The notes: a model not told the origin generated them from the letters alone. A stretch of 64,000 bases of DNA from Flectobacillus roseus (GCF_030056665.1 NZ_JASHIG010000015.1), one strand, 5' to 3'. Positions 8,497 to 16,829 are shown, counted from the first letter of the stretch. Program-made: numbers and translations.

Positions 8497-8964
8497 TTAG
8501 AATGGCAAGTCATCGCTGTCACCACCAGCATCAAATGCAGGCGGTGGAGGTGTTACAGGTGCTGGATTAGGACGAGCAGGTGCAGGAGCTGATGCTGCTG
8601 GTGCCCCCTCGCTATTAGCACTATTGTCGCGATTACCGCCTCCCACTAAAGTCATAGAAGTACCACGAATACGAATACCACGACGCGTGATACCATCTTT
8701 ATCCACATATTCTTCGGTACGGATACGCCCTTCTACATAAACAGAATTTCCTTTGCGCAAATACTGTTCTGCGATATTAGCCAATCCATCCCATAATTCG
8801 ATGCGATGCCATTCTGTTTGTTCTACTCGCTGTCCATCGCGATTTGTGTAGGTTTCGGAAGTAGCGATATTAAAATTTGCCACTTTTGCACCACTAGGCA
8901 AAACTCTCACCTCTGGGTCAGAGCCTAAATTGCCCAATAAAATAACTTTGTTTACGCCAGCCAT
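8497..8964 (-). CDS. ssb: Single-stranded DNA-binding protein
   Basis: SSB of 155 residues. The OB-fold domain fills about 1-112 (NKVILLGNLGSDPEVR, TEWHRIELWDGLANIAEQYLRKGNSVYVEGRI). A flexible Ala/Pro-rich linker follows, and the chain ends in the acidic tip DSDDLPF, the standard docking peptide for repair and replication partners. It protects single-stranded DNA during replication, repair and recombination. It lies between mutY and gldE on the minus strand, a gene order common in Bacteroidota, and is followed by a strong hairpin. Confidence 0.95.
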   Translation of the reverse strand: MAGVNKVILLGNLGSDPEVRVLPSGAKVANFNIATSETYTNRDGQRVEQTEWHRIELWDGLANIAEQYLRKGNSVYVEGRIRTEEYVDKDGITRRGIRIRGTSMTLVGGGNRDNSANSEGAPAASAPAPARPNPAPVTPPPPAFDAGGDSDDLPF

Positions 8965-9098
8965 TTGGGTTAATTTTTTAAAATAGTTGTAAATAAATTG
9001 ATAGGCATAAAATTAAATATGGTGTGAGAATTCAAACATTAATGTGAGTGAATTTAATAAAAATCCTATCAATCTCCAACTATCTATTCTATGGAATA

Positions 9099-10181
9099 CT
9101 ATGCTAAAATTTTTGATTCTTGAGTCAAATAATTATTCACCAAAGTAGATTTGGGTAAATCATCTACTTCAGAAAGGTTATAAAACGCATGATTTTCTGG
9201 CAAATTTAGAGAAAAGTCTGCATTTACTCGTATGTGCCAAAACTTTGTTTGAATCTTTTGATGCGTTAATACATGGGTAAAATTCTCTGATTCATTCAAA
9301 ATCACCGCATTGGAGATTACTTCTTTTAACCAGTGATCCTGATCCAACAAATCATCTAATTGAGAAGATTCGGAAGGCTCTAGTAGGTAAAAATCATACA
9401 TGCCTTCCCATACGTCACGCCCCACTCGTTTGCGCATTACAAACTTTTCGTTTTGTTCTAATAAGAAATAATGAAAGAAACGCTCTTTTACTTTAACCTT
9501 TTTGCTCTTGATAGGTAGCACTGCTTGTCGTCCTTGTGCATGAGCTACGCATTCGTTCGCAAAAATACAGAACATACAATCTGAGGGAGTGCCAGGCGTA
9601 CATTGCATGGCACCAAACTCCATGATAGCTTGGTTGTGCGTGTTGGCATTATTGGTCGGTAAAAGCGCCTGTGCATATTCTGAATAGACTTTTTTTGCCT
9701 CGTTTGATGCAATATCAGTTTCTATGCCAAATACTCTTGAAAGTACACGATACACATTGCCATCCAATACTGCCACAGGTTCATTATAAGAAAAAGAAGC
9801 AATCGCAGCAGCGGTGTAAGAGCCCACTCCTTTGAGTTTGAGTAACTCTTGATACGAGTCAGGGAATACGCCATCGTATTCATCTACCACCATTTTGGCT
9901 GTTTTGTGCAAATTACGAGCACGTGAATAGTACCCTAATCCTTGCCACAAACGTAAAACTTCAGCCTCATCGGCAGCGGCCAAGTCAAATACCGTCGGGA
10001 AAGCCTCTACAAATTTATAATAGTAAGGCATTCCTTGGACTACTCTAGTTTGTTGCAAAATTATTTCGGACAGCCATATATAATAAGGATTGGTTGTATT
10101 GCGCCAAGGTAAATCTCTTTTATGGATTTCGTACCATTGGGTGAGTTTTTGAGAAAAATGAAATTGCGAAAATTCGGTCAT
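9099..10181 (-). CDS. mutY: A/G-specific adenine glycosylase MutY
   Basis: Base-excision repair enzyme that removes adenine opposite 8-oxoguanine; 360 residues. The HhH-GPD domain shows catalytic Glu39 (LSEIILQQT), the helix-hairpin-helix LKGVGSYTAAAIASF (116-130) and catalytic Asp140 (VAVLDGNVYR). An iron-sulphur site follows with C194, C202, C205 and C211. The first spacing is seven residues, one more than the common C-X6-C-X2-C-X5-C. The C-terminal part (about 230-350) is the NUDIX-like domain that reads 8-oxoguanine. It heads the minus-strand run with ssb and gldE and is divergent from the HU gene across a 570-base gap. Confidence 0.93.
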   Translation of the reverse strand: MTEFSQFHFSQKLTQWYEIHKRDLPWRNTTNPYYIWLSEIILQQTRVVQGMPYYYKFVEAFPTVFDLAAADEAEVLRLWQGLGYYSRARNLHKTAKMVVDEYDGVFPDSYQELLKLKGVGSYTAAAIASFSYNEPVAVLDGNVYRVLSRVFGIETDIASNEAKKVYSEYAQALLPTNNANTHNQAIMEFGAMQCTPGTPSDCMFCIFANECVAHAQGRQAVLPIKSKKVKVKERFFHYFLLEQNEKFVMRKRVGRDVWEGMYDFYLLEPSESSQLDDLLDQDHWLKEVISNAVILNESENFTHVLTHQKIQTKFWHIRVNADFSLNLPENHAFYNLSEVDDLPKSTLVNNYLTQESKILA

Positions 10182-10753
10182 GAAAAAGGGAAAGTTGACT
10201 TTCTGATTTAGCTAAAAAAAGATACTTAATGGAGGTTTTCGAAACAAATCATCAACCAATACTTAAAAAACTTGTTTTGATTTAACCTACAAAGTATAAA
10301 ATAGGTTTATGAAAGTAAAAATCTTTTAAGAAACGTATCCAGTCTAAAAGAAGGATAGATTCAGCAAAAATAAAGGAAGAGATTTAGAATAAAACAATCT
10401 ATAAATAATCCATGATTCATGAAAGAAGTACAACAAAAACCGAGGAATAATAGGAGAAAAGCAAGAAGTCTGAATTAGATTAATTTTAGAATTAGAATTC
10501 AAATAGCTAAAAATTAAGCATTTACGAAAAAAAAGTTCAGACATTTATTTATTGATTCTTTCATATTTGAAACCAAAGTCGTACCTTTGTGACCCTTAAT
10601 AATCAGGGGCTTATAATTTGAGGCTGTGAGAGTTAGCAAAATTCACTGAAATCGACCTTAATCGATGCTAATTCAACTGAATTTTTTGGAAACTTATGGC
10701 AATCGACAACCATTGTTTATCATATTTTATTAACTCCTAAATTTTTTAAAAAA
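10182..10753. other. Divergent intergenic region between mutY and HU
   Basis: AT-rich 572-base region. No protein-like frame is seen; the 66-codon minus frame at 10344-10544 has low-complexity composition and no recognisable start context, so it is not called. The only clear signal is a TACCTTTG -7 element at 10582-10589 directed towards HU, which would give that gene a leader of about 160 bases. Confidence 0.5.
10582..10589 (+). promoter_or_regulatory. -7 element upstream of the HU gene
   Basis: TACCTTTG matches the Bacteroidota TAnnTTTG -7 consensus. The nearest upstream TTG triplets are not at the ideal 19-21-base spacing, so only the -7 part is convincing. It would yield a long leader before the GTG start at 10754. 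Confidence 0.45.
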
Positions 10754-11038
10754 GTGACAAAAGCAGACGTAATCGCAGAAATCGCAGACAAGACGGGCAT
10801 TGACAAGGCAGATGTATCTAGCACTCTAGAGTCATTCTTCACTGTAGTTAAAGATAACTTGGCTGGAGGAGAACCTATCTACGTTCGTGGATTCGGTAGT
10901 TTTGTGAACAAGAAAAGAGCTAAGAAGGTTGCTCGTAACATCTCGAAAAACACTTCTATTGTGATTGACGAGCACTTTATTCCAAGCTTCAAACCTGCTA
11001 AAATATTTATCGAGCAAGTTAAAACTAACGCTAAGTAA
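10754..11038 (+). CDS. HU-family DNA-binding protein
   Basis: Nucleoid protein of 94 residues that binds and bends DNA as a dimer. The start is GTG. The helical N-terminal half (MTKADVIAEIADKTGIDKAD) and the beta-arm region with YVRGFGSFVNKKRAKKVARN are typical of the HU/IHF family; the C-terminal helix is FKPAKIFIEQVK. The DNA-contacting arm (about 50-78) is slightly divergent, ISKNTSIVIDEHFIPSF, lacking the classical RNP-P turn. It opens the plus-strand run HU-TPR-small basic protein-RNase G. Confidence 0.93.
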   Translation: MTKADVIAEIADKTGIDKADVSSTLESFFTVVKDNLAGGEPIYVRGFGSFVNKKRAKKVARNISKNTSIVIDEHFIPSFKPAKIFIEQVKTNAK

Positions 11039-11058
11039 TTTTTCGCAATAAGTTGTCC

Positions 11059-11102
11059 GTTACAGGTTATCAGTTATGAACTCATAGCCGATAACTTGTA
11101 AC
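11059..11102 (+). terminator. Hairpin after the HU gene
   Basis: Arms 11059-11071 and 11090-11102 pair over 13 bases with one mismatch. There is no strong T-run, so it may attenuate rather than stop transcription into the TPR gene, or stabilise the abundant HU message. Confidence 0.35.
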
Positions 11103-11124
11103 AGATAACAGATCTGTAAACGAC

Positions 11125-11991
11125 ATGCAAAAGTCTTTTATCTTCATAATAGTGGTTGCACTGGGTACGGTTGGAGCTTTATATAGCCTTCCGAAGGTTG
11201 TGGTAAGTGACGAAAAAAAGACCTTAGAGCAAACAGCACAGACTGGCTCAGCCAATCGTGATAAAGCCGTTGAGTCGGAAGACACCCATCAGCACACCGA
11301 AGGTGAAGCTAATGAAAGCCATGGCACAGCCCTTAGCCCCGAACAGAGCAAGGTAGTTGAGAGTTTACGAGCGAAATATTTAGGAAGTTCAAGCAAGCAA
11401 GATAAAATCGAAGCAGCAAATGCTCTTATTTCGAAGTTTACAGCATTTACAAGATACGACAGCGCTGCCTATTATGCAGAAGAAGTCGTAAAACTTGATA
11501 GCAACGAGCGCAATTTGATGAAGGCAGCAGACTTATATTATGAAGCCTTCACCTACGCACTCGAGGATGCAAAAACCAAGAATATGGGAGAAAAAGCTAG
11601 ATCGTTATATCAGGAAATTTTAACAAAAAACCCGAATAATCTTCTAGCAAAAACGAACATGGCAATGACTTACGTTTCAACATCAACTCCCATGCAAGGA
11701 ATTTTGATGCTTCGTGAGGTAATTGCAAAAGAGCCTGAGTTTGAACCAGCATTGTTCAATTTGGGGATTCTATCAATTCGGTCGAATCAGTTTGGGAAGG
11801 CCGTTGAGCGTTTTAAACAAATCCTGAAAATCAACCCTGCTAATTCTAAAGCAGCTTTGAACTTGGGATACTGTTTGGCAGAACTCGACCGTACTGATGA
11901 AGCTCGCACTATTCTTGAGAAGGTTTTAGCCAATAGCAAAGACCCTCAGGAGAAGGCAGCTGCCAATGAAATTTTATCAAAATTAAAATAA
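11125..11991 (+). CDS. TPR-repeat membrane-anchored or periplasmic protein
   Basis: Protein of 288 residues. An N-terminal hydrophobic segment (about 3-22, SFIFIIVVALGTVGALYSL) acts as anchor or signal. A charged low-complexity linker rich in Glu, His and Thr follows, then a helical domain (about 75-288) with several tetratricopeptide repeats: NNLLAKTNMAMTYVSTS, EPALFNLGILSIRSNQFGKA, NSKAALNLGYCLAELDRTDEA. TPRs hold protein partners; no enzyme motif is present. Its place between HU and RNase G is conserved in many Bacteroidota, as far as I recall, yet its role is not known to me. Confidence 0.8.
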   Translation: MQKSFIFIIVVALGTVGALYSLPKVVVSDEKKTLEQTAQTGSANRDKAVESEDTHQHTEGEANESHGTALSPEQSKVVESLRAKYLGSSSKQDKIEAANALISKFTAFTRYDSAAYYAEEVVKLDSNERNLMKAADLYYEAFTYALEDAKTKNMGEKARSLYQEILTKNPNNLLAKTNMAMTYVSTSTPMQGILMLREVIAKEPEFEPALFNLGILSIRSNQFGKAVERFKQILKINPANSKAALNLGYCLAELDRTDEARTILEKVLANSKDPQEKAAANEILSKLK

Positions 11992-12095
11992 GTTCTCGGT
12001 AAGTTCCTACTTTATCACTAAATTGTGCTTGGATAGGAATCTTCTGTGACAAACAACTAAAACAGATTTCGTAACATTTAAAACCTTTTAAAGTC

Positions 12096-12185
12096 ATGCC
12101 TTGCGGAAAGAAAAGAAAAAGACACAAAATTGCAACTCACAAAAGAAAGAAGCGTCTTAGAAAGAATAGACATAAGAAGAAGTAA
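12096..12185 (+). CDS. Small very basic protein, AURKAIP1/COX24 (mS38)-like
   Basis: A 29-codon gene starting at ATG 12096 and ending in TAA 12183-12185. The product begins MPCGKKRKRHK and ends in RHKKK; most residues are Lys, Arg or His. The pattern KRHKIATHKRKKRLRKNR resembles the C-terminal domain of mitochondrial ribosomal protein mS38 (AURKAIP1/COX24), and RefSeq uses that family name for tiny Bacteroidota proteins of this type (from memory). A ribosome-bound role is therefore likely. It sits between the TPR gene and RNase G and is followed by strong hairpins. Too short for routine gene callers, but start, composition and terminator all agree. Confidence 0.8.
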   Translation: MPCGKKRKRHKIATHKRKKRLRKNRHKKK

Positions 12186-12190
12186 TCTGT

Positions 12191-12228
12191 AACTAAGGAT
12201 TAGTACGAATTGGTGCTAATCCTTAGTT
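12191..12228 (+). repeat. 13-bp perfect inverted repeat after the small basic gene
   Basis: Arms 12191-12203 and 12216-12228 are perfect complements with a 12-base loop. It starts six bases after the stop codon of the 29-residue gene and precedes the terminator. It may protect the 3' end of the message. Confidence 0.6.
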
Positions 12229-12238
12229 GCTAATTACT

Positions 12239-12285
12239 AGAAAACAGGCTATTTTCTCCAGTAGAAAAGAGCCTGTTTTTGTCGT
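12239..12285 (+). terminator. Terminator closing the HU-TPR-small basic protein run
   Basis: Arms AAAACAGGCT (12241-12250) and AGCCTGTTTT (12270-12279) with internal pairing of TTTTC and GAAAA, followed by T-rich sequence. This separates the small basic gene from RNase G. Confidence 0.85.
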
Positions 12286-12673
12286 TTTTGTGAGATTGCT
12301 AGGTAAAACCCAAATTCATTGCCTTCTTACTTTATTTTTTGGCAATAGTTTATCTGCTCATGACAGCATGGATTCCGTTGTATTATAGATTGGTCATAAT
12401 ACACAGCCACGCAATAAGTCAGCAACATTAAAAATCAAAAAACCAATAAAATACTATAGACTTACTATTACTTTATTGCATTCCGTTGGAATGACTTCCC
12501 AATTGTAAAATTCAGTTGCTTTAATCAATTTCTTACAACTTGCTTTTTACTCTTCGGCACGAACCCTTCTATATGTAGTTTGATGGCTTTGATTTTCTAT
12601 TCACCAACCGCTCACAGCGACAATATATATTCGTTTTCTTATATACTATTCACTTCTAATCCTTCAATCACCT
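12286..12673. other. Long leader region upstream of RNase G
   Basis: About 390 bases without a gene. A short hairpin, arms about GCATTCC and GGAATG, lies at 12478-12494; otherwise no clear promoter or known RNA motif was found. A long untranslated leader before an RNase E/G-family gene invites the idea of feedback control by its own product, as shown for E. coli RNase E, but nothing here proves that. Confidence 0.35.
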
Positions 12674-14230
12674 GTGAGCAACGAATTAATCATCAATTCG
12701 ACTCCCAAAGGTGACCGCATTGCTCTTTTGCAAGACAAAAGGATTGTGGAGTATCACTTAGAGGAGTCCGAACCACACTTTTCTGTTGGAGATATTTATC
12801 TCGGTACAGTCAAGAAAATGGTTACGGGATTGAATGCGGCCTTTATAGACATTGGTTATGAAAAAGATGCTTTCTTGCATTATCATGACCTTGGCCCCAA
12901 TGTCAATTCCCTGAATAAATTCACCAAAGATGTTATCGCTGGAAGACACAATTCTGGAAGATTAGACAACTTTAAGCTAGAACCCGAAATAGATAAACAC
13001 GACAAAATTGATAAAGTTTTAGGGAAAAACTCTCCTATTCTTGTTCAAGTTGTAAAAGAACCTATTTCGACCAAAGGCCCCCGCTTATCTTGCGATATTT
13101 CTATCGCTGGTCGCTATACAGTTTTGGTACCGTTTTCGAATGGTGTAAATATTTCGAAAAAAATTACGGCCAAATCCGAACGCCAAAGATTACACAAATT
13201 GATGTCGTCTATCAAGCCTGCCAATTTTGGCGTAATCGTTCGAACTGTAGCTGAAGGCAAAGATGTAGAGGAATTGGACAAAGATTTGAAGGAGTCTTTA
13301 GCCAAATGGGACGCTGGAATGAAAGCGCTCAGATCAGCAAAACCACGCGACAAGGTCATCGGCGAAATGAGCCGTGCTACTTCAATGCTTCGCGATTTGT
13401 TGAATGAAAACTTCGATAGCGTAATTGTTGACACGCCAGAATTATTCCAAGAAGCTCGTGCTTATGTACAGCACATCGCACCAGAAAAAGAACGTATTGT
13501 TAAATTACACCAAGGCAAGTCCAAAGTATTTGAACAATACGGTATCGAAAAGCAATTAAAAATGCTTTTCGGACGCTCAGTAAGTCTTCCTGCTGGCGGT
13601 TATTTGATTATCGAACATACCGAAGCTTTGCACGTAATCGACGTCAACTCTGGTAACAAATCAAATAGCGAAGAAGACCAAGAAGCAACCGCCGTAAGCG
13701 TAAATATCGAAGCAGCCAAAGAAATTGCTCGTCAGTTACGTCTTCGCGATATGGGTGGCATTATCGTTATCGACTTTATTGACATGAAGAAAGCTGAACA
13801 CAAAAAGCTGATTCATGACATCATGAAGGAGGAAATGAAATCTGACCGCTCAAAATACACCATCTTGCCGCTTACCAAATTTGGCTTAATGCAAATTACT
13901 CGCCAAAGAGTTCGCCCAGAGATGAACGTTGTAACGTCTGAAAACTGTCCTACTTGTGGCGGTACAGGCAAAATCACAGCGAGTATTGTTGTTTCGGATG
14001 TAATCGAACATCACCTTGAGCATATCATTATCAAACAAAATGAGAAAAAGCCAACTATCGTATTGCATCCTTTCTTGCATGCATACTTTACCAAAGGTTT
14101 CCCTTCTCTTCGAATGAAATGGTATTTCAAATACAAAACTTGGGTCAATATTATCCAAGATAGCTCTTTTGGTATTACAGATTTTAAATTTCATAACAAC
14201 CACGGAGAAGAAATCGAACTCAATGGCTAA
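12674..14230 (+). CDS. rng: Ribonuclease G (RNase E/G family)
   Basis: Endoribonuclease of 518 residues that trims rRNA and starts mRNA decay. Start is GTG. The S1 RNA-binding domain occupies about 36-125 (FSVGDIYLGTVKKMVTGLNAAFIDIG), interrupted by an insertion as usual in Bacteroidota members. Catalytic metal-binding acids are D323 (VIDVNSG) and D367 (IVIDFIDM). The zinc-link pair is C425-P-T-C428. The protein ends shortly after the small domain, with no long RNase E-type scaffold tail, so RNase G is the better name. It is separated from the preceding genes by a terminator and followed by one. Confidence 0.93.
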   Translation: MSNELIINSTPKGDRIALLQDKRIVEYHLEESEPHFSVGDIYLGTVKKMVTGLNAAFIDIGYEKDAFLHYHDLGPNVNSLNKFTKDVIAGRHNSGRLDNFKLEPEIDKHDKIDKVLGKNSPILVQVVKEPISTKGPRLSCDISIAGRYTVLVPFSNGVNISKKITAKSERQRLHKLMSSIKPANFGVIVRTVAEGKDVEELDKDLKESLAKWDAGMKALRSAKPRDKVIGEMSRATSMLRDLLNENFDSVIVDTPELFQEARAYVQHIAPEKERIVKLHQGKSKVFEQYGIEKQLKMLFGRSVSLPAGGYLIIEHTEALHVIDVNSGNKSNSEEDQEATAVSVNIEAAKEIARQLRLRDMGGIIVIDFIDMKKAEHKKLIHDIMKEEMKSDRSKYTILPLTKFGLMQITRQRVRPEMNVVTSENCPTCGGTGKITASIVVSDVIEHHLEHIIIKQNEKKPTIVLHPFLHAYFTKGFPSLRMKWYFKYKTWVNIIQDSSFGITDFKFHNNHGEEIELNG

Positions 14231-14237
14231 TGAATAT

Positions 14238-14275
14238 AAAAACCCATCTATCCTTCATAGATGGGTTTTTTATTG
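14238..14275 (+). terminator. Terminator of rng
   Basis: Perfect 14-base stem, arms 14238-14251 and 14257-14270, loop of five bases, ending in a T-run. It starts eight bases after the RNase G stop codon. Confidence 0.93.
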
Positions 14276-14297
14276 TAGCTTCACTCCTATCCTATGC

Positions 14298-14328
14298 TTG
14301 TCTTGAGCTGTCCGAATGTTTATCTTTG
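14298..14328 (+). promoter_or_regulatory. Promoter of the mcrB-like gene, giving a leaderless message
   Basis: TTG at 14298-14300, 20-base spacer, then TATCTTTG at 14321-14328, an exact fit to the Bacteroidota promoter pattern. The ATG at 14333 lies only four bases past the -7 element, so transcription should begin at or next to the start codon. This decides against the in-frame upstream ATG at 14294, which overlaps the promoter. Confidence 0.75.
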
Positions 14329-14332
14329 CTTT

Positions 14333-15658
14333 ATGTCTTTTCAAAAAAATAGAAACTATTGGTGGCTCAATCTTAATCCTAAAACTGGTTCGATTGAACA
14401 ACTCCGCTATCACCAATCACAACTCTTTACCTCACATAACGAATTCGGAAACAAACGCCGTATTTACCAGCACTTTCAATCCGTACAAAAAGGTGACTGG
14501 GTGATCGGGTATGAAAGTACCCCTGTCAAACAAATTAAAGCTATTCTAGAAATTACTGAACCACTACATGTTCATCCTGTAGCTGGTGAATCTATTGCAT
14601 TTTGTTTAAAAGAAAAACTTCCTTTTCCGATTGAATGGGCAGAGCTTAAGCAAATCCATTTTCTGAAAGATTCAGATATTTTAAAGAATAATCAAGGAAG
14701 CTTATTTCAAATCTCGGAAGACGAATTTGAAGCAATTCAGGCAATGATAGATTTACAAAAAGAATCTATTGTAGCCGAAAATATCATTATCCCCTTCGAA
14801 AGAAATGATGCTTTAGCAGACTTATTTATCGAGGCAGAGCAGTTTGACGAAATAGTTGAGACACTCAAGTATAAAAAGAATATTATCCTTCAAGGCCCTC
14901 CAGGAGTCGGCAAAACCTTCTTAGCCAAAAAGCTCGCTTATACGCTTATTGGTACAAAAGACGAATCGAGAATCAAAATGGTACAGTTTCATCAGTCTTA
15001 TTCCTACGAAGATTTTATCCAAGGATTAAGACCCGATGGTGACGGTGGTTTTAAACTCAAAAATGGTGTCTTTTACGAGTTTTGTAAAATGGCGCAACGC
15101 AATGCAGGAATCGACCATTTCTTTATTATTGATGAAATAAATCGTGGAAATCTAAGTCGTATTTTCGGAGAACTACTCTTACTCATTGAAAACGATAAAC
15201 GTGGACGAGCCAACGAAATTCCTTTGACTTATGGAGATAAAGATGCCGAACCATTTTCGGTTCCAGACAATCTACATATTATCGGAACCATGAATACTGC
15301 CGACCGCTCATTGACTACGATTGACTATGCGCTTCGTCGTCGTTTTGCTTTTATCAGTTTACAACCATGTTTTAATGAACGATGGGTAAATTGCTTAGTC
15401 GGGCAAGGACTAGATAAGGAATTTGTAGAAAGTATTGCTCGAAAATTCAACTTACTCAATCAGGAAATTAGTCAAGATAGGCATTTACTAAAAGGCTTTC
15501 AAATCGGACATAGCTATTTTACACATTTTCCTGCAGGCGAAAACGCCCCAAAATGGTACAAACGTATTATTCAACTAGAAATAGCGCCTTTGCTGGAAGA
15601 ATATTGGTACGACCAGCCCGAAAAGGTACAAAATTGCGTTGAGGAACTGCTTGGGTAG
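14333..15658 (+). CDS. mcrB: McrB-like GTP/ATP-dependent restriction subunit with EVE-type N-domain
   Basis: Motor subunit of a type IV (modification-dependent) restriction system; 441 residues from the chosen start. The N-terminal part (about 5-140, beginning NRNYWWLNLNPKTG) resembles EVE/PUA-like domains that read modified bases (GDWVIGYEST). The AAA+ domain follows: Walker A GPPGVGKTF, a FHQSYSYEDFIQGLRP segment typical of McrB, Walker B FFIIDEINRGN, and sensor region GTMNTADRSL with DYALRRRFAF. The extended frame would begin at 14294, but a promoter lies there. It is followed 127 bases later by the McrC-like nuclease. Target modification cannot be read from sequence. Confidence 0.88.
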   Translation: MSFQKNRNYWWLNLNPKTGSIEQLRYHQSQLFTSHNEFGNKRRIYQHFQSVQKGDWVIGYESTPVKQIKAILEITEPLHVHPVAGESIAFCLKEKLPFPIEWAELKQIHFLKDSDILKNNQGSLFQISEDEFEAIQAMIDLQKESIVAENIIIPFERNDALADLFIEAEQFDEIVETLKYKKNIILQGPPGVGKTFLAKKLAYTLIGTKDESRIKMVQFHQSYSYEDFIQGLRPDGDGGFKLKNGVFYEFCKMAQRNAGIDHFFIIDEINRGNLSRIFGELLLLIENDKRGRANEIPLTYGDKDAEPFSVPDNLHIIGTMNTADRSLTTIDYALRRRFAFISLQPCFNERWVNCLVGQGLDKEFVESIARKFNLLNQEISQDRHLLKGFQIGHSYFTHFPAGENAPKWYKRIIQLEIAPLLEEYWYDQPEKVQNCVEELLG

Positions 15659-15670
15659 CTGTGGTCTTGT

Positions 15671-15756
15671 CTAGTTCGAGACTTAGTCTCGGACTATCTT
15701 TTGTTTCAGTTTATAAACTGTATAAAAAATAAATCCAAGACTAAGTCTTGAACTAG
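15671..15756. repeat. Large imperfect palindrome between mcrB and mcrC
   Basis: Outer arms 15671-15692 and 15735-15756 are reverse complements at 20 of 22 positions. Each arm holds its own small palindrome (AGACTTAGTCT-like), and the centre holds another, CAGTTTATAAACTG at 15707-15720. The whole element fills most of the mcrB-mcrC gap. It could be a REP/MITE-like insertion or a regulatory structure. Confidence 0.65.
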
Positions 15757-15785
15757 TCGTCGAGTATTTCTAACATAGACCCTAC

Positions 15786-16829
15786 ATGATTCCAATAGAA
15801 AATATTTACTTTTTGCTTTGTTATGCTTGGGATAAACTTGAGCAACGTCACTTGCTTAAAGCAGGTGTATCAGGGCAAAAAAGTATTTATGAATTATTAG
15901 CGAGTATCTTGGTTAGAGAGCTACCTATGCTTTGGAAGAAAGGATATTTCAAGAATTACACAGAACAAAATCAATATATTCAAGGCATACGAGGCAAAGT
16001 ACATATTTCACCTTCTTTGGCAACTGGAGCATTTGAGAAAGGAATGGCGTATTGTGAGTTTGATGAATTTTCAGAAAATATTTTAGCCAATCAGATTTTA
16101 AAAAGTAGTCTAGTTAGGCTTCTTAAGGTATCGCCCCTTTCAGAAAAAGTTCATCAAAGTTTATATACGGAATTACAAAGACTACATTATATCCAAGAAA
16201 TATCTCTACGTGAAGCATTGTTCCGTCAGGCTTTTGCCCAATGCCATCGAAATACAACCTATACGTTTTTACTACATATTTGTGAATTGCTTTACTCTCA
16301 AAGCATGGTAAGTGAGCAAGGAGAAAGTATTTTATTTAGAGATTTTGAGCAAGATGATCGTAAAATGGCAGGTTTGTTTGAAGCTTTTGTACGTAATTTT
16401 TATAAAATAGAACTCAAAAGTGCGAAAGTTTTTAGAGAAAGACTTCAATGGAAACTAACAGGAACAGAACCACAATATTTGCCAAAAATGCAAACAGACA
16501 TCAGCTTGATTTTGAAAAATGGCAAAAAATTGATTATTGATACCAAGTACTATGCTCGTACTTTAAATACCTATTTTAACTCAGAAAAAATACATACCGA
16601 GAACCTATACCAGTTATTTGCCTACCTAAAAAATCAGCCTGACGAGCAGGCTGAAGGTATCTTATTGTATCCAACTGTAAAGCAATCTTTGAGCCTATCT
16701 TATACTTCTGAACAGCATCAAATCCGCATAGAAACTATCAATCTAGCTCAGCCTTGGGAAAAAATTCACGAAGACTTATTGGAGATAGTGACTAAAAACC
16801 TACCCCAAACACCTTATTCTTTTGATTAA
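15786..16829 (+). CDS. mcrC: McrC-like restriction nuclease subunit
   Basis: Nuclease partner of McrB, 347 residues. The N-terminal half is helical and begins with IPIENIYFLLCYAWD, the usual opening of McrC/LlaJI-type proteins; it includes IRGKVHISPSL. The PD-(D/E)XK nuclease core lies at D238 (QTDISLIL) and D252-T-K254 (LIIDTKYY), followed by NLYQLFAYL, the typical helix after the core. It cuts DNA when the McrB motor, loaded at modified sites, contacts it. Its last 38 bases overlap the end of the facing DUF6702 gene, leaving no room for a separate terminator. Confidence 0.88.
   Translation: MIPIENIYFLLCYAWDKLEQRHLLKAGVSGQKSIYELLASILVRELPMLWKKGYFKNYTEQNQYIQGIRGKVHISPSLATGAFEKGMAYCEFDEFSENILANQILKSSLVRLLKVSPLSEKVHQSLYTELQRLHYIQEISLREALFRQAFAQCHRNTTYTFLLHICELLYSQSMVSEQGESILFRDFEQDDRKMAGLFEAFVRNFYKIELKSAKVFRERLQWKLTGTEPQYLPKMQTDISLILKNGKKLIIDTKYYARTLNTYFNSEKIHTENLYQLFAYLKNQPDEQAEGILLYPTVKQSLSLSYTSEQHQIRIETINLAQPWEKIHEDLLEIVTKNLPQTPYSFD

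Noticed and set aside
10344..10544. 66-codon frame on the minus strand in the mutY-HU gap
   Set aside because: Low-complexity Ser/Phe/Leu composition, no start context and no neighbour on the same transcript.
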